Shown in pieces: positions 57,345 to 64,000 of a DNA stretch of 64,000 nt. The DNA is from Heterobilharzia americana (Eukaryota; Platyhelminthes; Trematoda; Strigeidida; Schistosomatidae), in the NCBI GenBank assembly GCA_944470555.2, contig OX104130.1, forward strand, positions 57,755,491 to 57,819,490, given 5' to 3'. A program made the position numbers and the translations under genes. Position 1 is the first letter of the stretch. Each line of letters begins with the position of its first letter. The notes under the pieces were generated by a model. That model searched no databases. It was not told where the DNA came from and saw only the letters and a list, made by a program, of their open reading frames with translations.

Positions 57345-57535
57345 CCAATGGATGATTGGCAACGCACTTGCCATGAAACCTGGTAGTGTTCAGTTTGATC
57401 TTTCTTGAGATTATCGGTGCGCACTGCTAAGGATCCCATACTACAAAGAAATAGCTGTCCAGAGCTTCTACTCCGTCAGAGTTTCTGCACCTGATATCAA
57501 CCTGTTAATTATACTGCCATGGAATAGGTAAGTCT
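57345..57535 (+). repeat. Family B short element
   Basis: The tRNA-like part is damaged (GATCCAATGGATGATTGGC; AGTTTGATCTTTC for the B box). The ribozyme at 57418-57470 keeps stem I (GCACTG with CAGAGC), CTAAGGA for CTGANGA, and AGCTGTCC with the GTC triplet. The tail has CCTGATATCAACCTGTTAAT. Confidence 0.7.
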
Positions 57536-60075
57536 TCAGGAAGCTTGAACCAAATTACTCTCTATGAAGTATCAGTTCCCATAGTTCATACTTCCAGATG
57601 GGAAAATAATGAAATATTTTCTTAAAATGAATTCCTGTAGTTAAACTCGTAGAGGTTTGACTTCCAAAATCAAAAGACAAGGTCATTCACTGTTTAGACT
57701 AAGTTGTTACGTCCAGCTAAGCTATGAGATTAGTAACAGTGGTTTCTAGTCGCTCAAATGTTTCAGCAGAAACTTTGATTAGCTGTCCAACCATAAGATT
57801 TGCAAAAGTAGACCTTGAAATTCGTCAAAAAACTTTCAAATCAAAAATGTAAGTCAGTAAGTTTCTCCTGACCTGTAGAATTCACTATGCCAATTAATGC
57901 TAGCGTAAAATGCAGTCAATATAATGACTGATTTGCTTTAAAGTGGAGCAGATGGGAACTAAAAAAGTAAAAAAAGAATCCATATTTTCGTTTTAAATAG
58001 TAAACCAGAGTATATCCCGAATGCTTGAAAGCTTTTGACAAGAACTTAATATGTGTAGGCTTGTTACCCGTGATGCAGAATACCTGTAGTTTTCACTCAG
58101 TTTATAGAATCTTCGTGTAGAATACTTCTTTGCAAGGAAGTGGGCAAACTTCTGTCTAGCTGTCGAAATAGTTGTCGATTCACTGCTTGCGTAAATCCAG
58201 TTGTACGTTGACAGCAACCTAGAGAAACTAGCTTTTTCTGGAGATACAGCTTGTACAAGAAGTCATACATTTAAAAGGAAAGAGAAAAATTAATTTTCGG
58301 CAACTATATACAAGCGAAAACCTTTTTTTTAATGTTATTTGTTTCGTAGTGAAACCAACAGAATCTCGGACCTGTATTTCCTCCCCTTCAAAACTTGTGA
58401 ACCTGATGTTCTTGCTGGGAGTTTTACTGGAAGTTAAGTCTTGCATGCATCTTAACAGATAACTAGTTTCAAATGGTAAGAAACATGGGCCCTAGTATTT
58501 TTTGAGGGCAAACATTGAATAAGTCGTTAGAATGAAACCAATGGGAACACTAAAAGAGTTCTCGGATGACTGCTTTGTTAGTTCAATTCAATCCCAAAAA
58601 GTTAATAATAAGAAAATAATAAGTAGAAATTTTTTACACTCAGCTGATCAGTTTCCTGAGAGCTAATTTGATGTAAAATAACTTTACCACTAATGATATA
58701 ATCTAGAAAACCAATGCCAACCGGGTAGCACTTGAAAAGTGTCTTATCTTAGGATTTGTCAATAGTTTCATGAGTGATATCAAACTGCTCTTGAAGCCAC
58801 CTTCAAAAACACGTTTTTGCCATCTATCATGCGGTATATTCAACTTAGATAATGCAGTTCGTGAGTAAATACAAGCAGGGAGATGGCTGATTTCAATACA
58901 TACAAAGTGAAACTGCTAAAATTATGCTGTGTACGAGTTTATCTGTAAAAACTACTTAACTGTGATAAGACGCACATATGAGTGCTATTTGTTGTGCTGG
59001 TGTCACTTTCCTCCTTTGTTAATTGTATAATGATTAAAAGTTATTCTTCATCATTAAAATGGGGTTGTTTGATAGTCAATTCTTTTAAATCACTAAAGTC
59101 ACTAAGTCACTAAAGCTAAATGCCGACTTAATTCTATAGATGATTTTGGATTGCAGTTAATGTGCCAGAAAATTCACCATTACCGTGCACTTTGATTGGT
59201 GTTTTTCGATCGCAGGCAATACTGTCATATGTAAGTAAGTTGATTAATTACACCCCATTGGTTTGCGATAATGTGTACTCTAAATTACATTGTTTCTTTC
59301 TTAACATGGTGAAATTCATAAACACAGCGAAAAGGGTTTACACTTGATTTCAATTGAGTAAACATTCTCTTCTAAATGTTCATCATTTGTCATGAACACT
59401 TTCAATAATAGCTCGCCCCAGCTGGTGCTACAATTAGTAAGTTTACTATTAAAATTTTCCGTGTCTGACAGAAGTTCAGTTGGAATGAGTTAAGTGGATT
59501 GATATTTGATGGAAAACGACAAGTACAACACTGCCCGGTTTTTAATGATGAACAGATTCGTCTGATGAATTGTTGTAATACGATCATTGTATTAAGTGAC
59601 TTGACGCCAGGATGCACCAAATTTAGTTCTGTATAGCTTAATGCAATAATACCCCACAGAATACTGTCAGCTGGGGATGGTAATCAAAACAACATAACTG
59701 CACCAGAAATGCACTTCACACCACGATGCGGTGATTTGAACTTCAACTCCTAAGTAACCAAGTAATTTGGCTATTTACCTAATGTTCAATATCAATGTAT
59801 TTCACTGAATAACAAGGGCCTAAAGTCCCTATCTTTAATCAGCAATTCATTCATTTATCTTGTTCTATGCACTATAAATTCATATTGAAGAATATAGTCA
59901 AAGCTAAGTAATCTTTCTCTTCCTGTTGAAGAAAAACTGCAATACCAGCTTGCCGATCAACCTGTCAACCAAGTCTGAGTAAACAAAATGATATTATTTA
60001 TATAAACTATGATTAAGATTTGATCGTATAGTATGGCAAATATTGGACGCTGAGTAGAAGGTTGACATTAGATAT
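57536..60075. other. Unassigned AT-rich DNA
   Basis: No element or gene could be supported. A B-box-like word (minus strand, GTTCAAATC at about 59735) is isolated. The short frames at 57993, 58228, 59162 and 59402 have no motifs. Confidence 0.4.
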
Positions 60076-60141
60076 AGAATTGTATTTGTGTAAATCACAT
60101 CGGGTTTGAAATCCTTCTGTGATTTACACAAATGCAATTCT
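60076..60141. other. 66-base hairpin, 24-bp stem
   Basis: 60076-60099 and 60118-60141 are inverted repeats of 24 bases with a single difference, which as plus-strand RNA is a U-G pair. The loop is 18 bases. Pairing stops sharply at both stem ends. Size resembles a microRNA precursor, but pairing is more perfect than is usual in animals, so a small foldback left by DNA repair is equally possible. Confidence 0.6.
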
Positions 60142-60249
60142 TCTGAAGTGGCTATCTAAACAGTGGTAGCTTAAGTTTCAGATGTTCTTACGGTAGCCAT
60201 CTTCAAGCTATCATATACAATAAGTGTTTATTTGTTACGCTGATTTTGT

Positions 60250-60320
60250 TCACGACTAGTATCACGAGCTGACATCGGCTGTAGAAGCATTAAAAACAAT
60301 GAGAATATTTAACGGTTGGG
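60250..60320 (-). repeat. Family B tail fragment, minus strand
   Basis: The plus strand reads ACTAGTATCACGAGCTGACA, TCGGCTGTAGAAGCATTAAA and AACAATGAGAATATTTAACG, a diverged match to the reverse complement of the family B tail. Confidence 0.45.
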
Positions 60321-61628
60321 TGCAGCCTGCTTTTGCACTTAAACTAGATGAAAACAACTATTAAGCGCGACTTGATCTCCAGTGATAGACCTCTTTCCAG
60401 ATCACGCAAATGTTCAAAAACAACTCATCTGGTGATTATTATCACTCAAGCTCTCGTGAAGATGCATATTATGCAGTTAGTATTAGTTTCTGTTCTTCCT
60501 TATATGTATGGAATTCCTGTATTCGTCTTCTTCTTTGGTTCTCTCAAAAAGATAAGCTTTTTTATGACTTCACTCGCCACTTTTTTATATATTTGCAGTG
60601 ACTTGATATAGCTTGATTTATGTATATGCGGAGGCTTGTACAGTTACCTGCAGATTCCACCCTTAGTGGTCAATCGTTTCCTCCGTAACAGAAAAAGGCG
60701 GTAATATAAAAGGTGCATTTACAATGTCAACAGTATATCCAAAATACAATGTTTATGTATGCTGCCATCACCTTGTCTTTTTATAGGTTTACTAAATTTA
60801 AAATCTGTTGGTTTTTCATCCCTTCAACCAACCTGATACTTCCACGTTGGTTCACATGTTTTTCTCTGAAACTTCGAAGTAAAGAGATTGGTTGGAATAG
60901 ACTTTAACAGTTTACGACTACTTATGAAAATTTTAGTCTTCTTATTCCACACTGTAACAACCCCTTTTGAAATAGAGATTGATAATACAGTGATATCTTT
61001 TGATTGTTCAGTAACGTTTCGCTGAATTGTGATAAATTATTCTTTAATACTGTACTGCCTAATCTGTGTTGCGGCGTAGTCTGCAGTAACTGAACCGCTG
61101 TCGGAAATGATTTCCTGACACTTTGAAGAAGGGCACTTGATGAACTTTTTCTTCCCCACTTAAAAAGCAGACTAGTAAATATTTACAAAGACATTTGCAA
61201 TAGTTTTAGATGTGGAATTCTGACACGGTACGACAGTGAATTTGAAAAAGATGCTTTAATTTCATCCCAACACGTGTGCATTTAATCGTTACAATGGCAT
61301 TTTTTAAATTTAGTGCCTAAACAAATTTGTCAACCTCAGTAAACCAAACTCACTTAGGCTTTTTTGAGCAGGCAGTGTTATCATACTGTTTTGGTCCCGT
61401 TTGCCAACAAGCCCTAGTTTTTTAGATGACAGCCTGAGTTCTTGTGTCCGGTTTGAACGAGAGTAATCTAGGTGTTGTCGGTGGGAATGATACAGGACTC
61501 CACAGTGCGATATATTGCCATAGCCAACACCACAGTATTCTACCCCGCTGACTTGCTACTGACTGCCTGATGCACTATGAGCCACTTGTAAGTTTGGGTG
61601 GACTCGCGATTTTCTAGTTTCCTCTTGG
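60321..61628. other. Unassigned DNA
   Basis: No element was recognised. A minus-strand stretch near 61100-61200 (LSGEEKVHQVPFFKVSGNHF) looks mildly coding-like and might continue the pseudogene at 61629-62252, but this cannot be shown. Confidence 0.3.
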
Positions 61629-62252
61629 TTAGCGTATGTGATGTCTGAAGTGGATCTGGTGTCTGTTTTCTTGTATGAACACAAACAGTCTCCAATAAAG
61701 TAATCCTTCATCAAGCGAACCAACTATGTCAATTGATGCGTGTGCAGGAGCACTGAACTCTATTGAGTATCTGTGCAGTTGTTGACGTTGATGTTTGGAC
61801 TTGAACTGATACTCCTTGAGAACTTTTTGTAGACATTAATTATAATGGATGGTTGTGGAAAGGCTGGATGGTATCAAACATGTTACGTCATTTTGCAAAC
61901 TCTTGACAAGCACTTCATGGTTTTCATCAGCATGATATGACTGGACGTCTGCATCATTTACTATCTCGTGATGGCTAGTGAAGGGTCTAGTATTGTTCTC
62001 ATCTAGCGACGTAACATGATTCATATTATCAGGCGTCTTGAACTCGTTTTCGTCTTCACTATGTCCATCACTGAATTATTTACGAAAAGTCTTCTTCGAA
62101 ATCTGAGGACTTATAAGAGTAGGTTCTGCCTGGATGTCATCTAGGATTTGCTTGAATTTCTCAATAACTCCCCATGAAACGGCTTCCATTCTTTCAATAT
62201 AGCGTTGTAAAAAAGCTTGAAGTCCTCCAGCAGAAAGAGTTGCTATCTTTTT
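61629..62252 (-). pseudogene. Unrecognised 205-codon frame with two in-frame TAA stops
   Basis: A single minus-strand frame runs 58, 79 and 68 codons, separated only by TAA at 62076-62078 and 61836-61838, ending at TAA 61629-61631. First part: GGLQAFLQRYIERMEAVSWG, VIEKFKQILDDIQAEPTLIS. Second: SDGHSEDENEFKTPDNMNHV and HADENHEVLVKSL, an acidic, probably disordered stretch. Third: LQKVLKEYQFKSKHQRQQL and SIDIVGSLDEGLLYWRLFVF. There are no frameshifts. In AT-rich DNA 205 codons with only two stops is unlikely by chance. A processed or decaying gene copy is the simplest reading; sequence errors at the two stops, or short introns, are alternatives. Family unknown. Confidence 0.45.
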
Positions 62253-62255
62253 TTA

Positions 62256-62722
62256 ACTCATCGCCACTTTTATATACTTCAGGTTACTTATATGCTTTAT
62301 GTGAAAAAGAAAATGGAAAAGAAACCGGATTTTACCGATCTACCAATTGTGGATTCACTTCTGCAGTCTTTTACAAAATTAAAATATATCTTTACAGCTA
62401 TTTAAAATGTACTACAAAATTTTTTGAAGGCAATGCAGAGATATTAAAAGCTACCTTGATCAATACTCCCAACCTGGAATATAGAGATTAATCATGTTCA
62501 CTCTGTTCAATTGATCAAGCACTGCGTAGGAAGTTCTAGGTTCAGTTAGCTCACCTCATATTCTGCTGTGTGAATATCTTTGTGTTATTTTATTATTCAT
62601 TCTGGTCAAATCCACTATTTCTTATTATAAACGATTTGTCATGTTTCTTCACCTGAACTTATTAGGTATGCTGTCCTATACAATTGTGCTTTTTTAAAAA
62701 TCTTTCAGAGTTTAATGTTTTC
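62256..62722. other. Unassigned; overlapping open frames on the plus strand
   Basis: The 105-codon frame at 62174-62491 (+) partly overlaps the minus-strand pseudogene and has no motif; I regard it as a chance frame. Confidence 0.35.
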
Positions 62723-62795
62723 TTGATTTCAAGTTGATTTTCATCACATACGGACAACACTAGAAACCTGAGAGCTCTAGACACCACTACTGCTA
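62723..62795 (-). repeat. Family B tail fragment, minus strand
   Basis: GATTTCAAGTTGATTTTCAT, CACTAGAAACCTGAGAGCTC and TAGACACCAC on the plus strand match the reverse complement of the family B tail and the start of its ribozyme. Confidence 0.5.
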
Positions 62796-64000
62796 TATTT
62801 TTTTAATCGGTTCTCACTGTAAGAATGATTCATGTAAGCGAATTAATTGAACAATGTTCCACTACTTGACATTCCCTGCGCATATTTATATTTGTTGTAA
62901 TTTTCCAGTTGAATATATAGCAGGTTGATTTGATGTGTTAATTCTTGCTGTTATTTTCTCTGTCTAGATATGTTTTTTTGAAAGGCGAATACGCGACTGT
63001 AACTCACCTACGACAATGATGACACGGGTGGTTGAAGTTGCCTTATTCAATTTAACCTTATTCATTACCTTGAAATAAAGTTATTCTTTGTACTTATCAA
63101 AACAAATGCATCGTGCTGTCATGATTATACTGCATATTTTGATTGACATGTTTGGAGCAGTAATAAAGTTTAAACAAATACACAGTATGCCAAGTAGTAA
63201 CTTATTTATGTAGTCACAAAAACAGCAGAATATAGGTTTTCGGTAAAAAACTGATTTCCACTGTCGGTTCTGATTAACAATACAATTAAGAGGTCAGTTA
63301 CGTTGTCATAAGATATTGCAACGGTTAAATAATTTACTCTAATATATCTTATTGCTTTTTTGCGAGAAAAAAATCAAATTGGTTCATCTTGCTTCCTTCT
63401 GACTTGGAATTTCATGCAACTTATTTAAACTATTACTGTCCAAAACCTGTAAAGCAAGCTGATGAATTCAGAGGTATATACAGTCAGTTATCATTTGTTG
63501 CAACCACCTACTGTTTTTACATCTTTGAAACGGGAAACTGAACTGTTTGGAAAGTGTAGCAAGAGTGGAACTCTCTCTTTCACCCAAAAGCACGAAGTTT
63601 TATGCACAATATTGAGTGAAACACCTAATTACATCACAATGCTGAATAAGTTATCATCAAAGTCATACAATTAATGCGTCAAAAAAGTGGATTTAAATGA
63701 GCTTCGGCTTTTCTTTTCTGATCACTTAGTAGACTATTTTTGTATTTGATGATATGGCACGGAAAAATGTGGTAAACTACTTTAATATAATGATGATAAT
63801 GGAGTTTCAGTAGTCGCTCAGACAAAAATAAAAATGCTTGTTTTAGTTTAACTTTTGTAGGAAACTTATGTTCTACTGATTTTGAGATACGATGTGAATA
63901 AGTCATAATTTTCCTCAAAGATAAGTAATGACAGTAGGGAAGATGGCAAAAACTGAATAATTCTTACAGTTTCTACTGTAGTTTGTAGAATATTAAACCA
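62796..64000. other. Unassigned AT-rich DNA to window end
   Basis: No feature supported; frames at 63462-63674 and 63679-63918 have no motif or splice context. Confidence 0.4.

Noticed and set aside
63462..63674. Possible fourth copy of the paralogous coding block
   Set aside because: A few residues look alike (SFTQKHE, MLNKLSSK), but no aligned run survives comparison with copy 2.
1..64000. CRISPR arrays, bacterial operons, rRNA, spliced-leader RNA
   Set aside because: None was seen; repeat spacing, codon context and element types are those of an animal genome.

Overview
This window is eukaryotic, AT-rich, intron-and-repeat DNA, and nearly everything recognisable in it is retroelement wreckage. 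The mix points to a schistosome-type flatworm (family Schistosomatidae): tRNA-headed short elements carrying the schistosome hammerhead ribozyme (Sm-alpha type), RTE-clade LINEs resembling schistosome SR2 and SR3/Perere-3, a CR1/Jockey-type LINE, several Penelope-like elements (PLEs) and a gypsy-style solo LTR. There is no bacterial operon, CRISPR array, rRNA or intact tRNA. Clade names are from memory of sequence features, not a database search.

Layout. 1-8.7 kb: a long LINE A (SR3/Perere-3-like) on the minus strand (2283-6215) with reverse transcriptase (RT), broken endonuclease and a 5' leader, part of which recurs at 7313-7550. 8.7-11.3 kb: two PLE fragments on opposite strands. 12.5-14.4 kb: a LINE B (SR2-like) copy nested in an older LINE A. 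16.5-17.5 kb: an unrecognised interrupted reading frame, then a short-element pair. 17.5-22.6 kb: no gene seen. 22.6-23.0 kb: two consecutive exon-like blocks with good splice sites. 23.3-28 kb: LINE A, PLE, solo LTR and CR1-like fragments. 29-44.8 kb: mostly short repeats of three tRNA-headed families: A (Sm-alpha), B and C. 45.2-47.5 kb: a PLE with RT and GIY-YIG endonuclease, followed by a 70-bp minisatellite. 47.7-57.4 kb: three diverged copies of one unrecognised coding block, between LINE A and LINE B copies; LINE B at 52065-55395 is close to full length. 57.5-64 kb: mostly unassigned, with a strong hairpin (60076-60141) and a 205-codon interrupted frame (61629-62252).

How it fits together. 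LINEs A and B and the PLEs encode the replication enzymes; the short elements encode none and presumably borrow one. The most interesting pattern is that all three short families combine a tRNA-like pol III promoter with a hammerhead-type core, and that family B repeatedly occurs as head-to-head inverted pairs. No hammerhead copy here is fully intact; the best (29506-29563, minus strand) lacks only one core base. No complete protein-coding host gene is visible; the exon-like blocks are candidates only.
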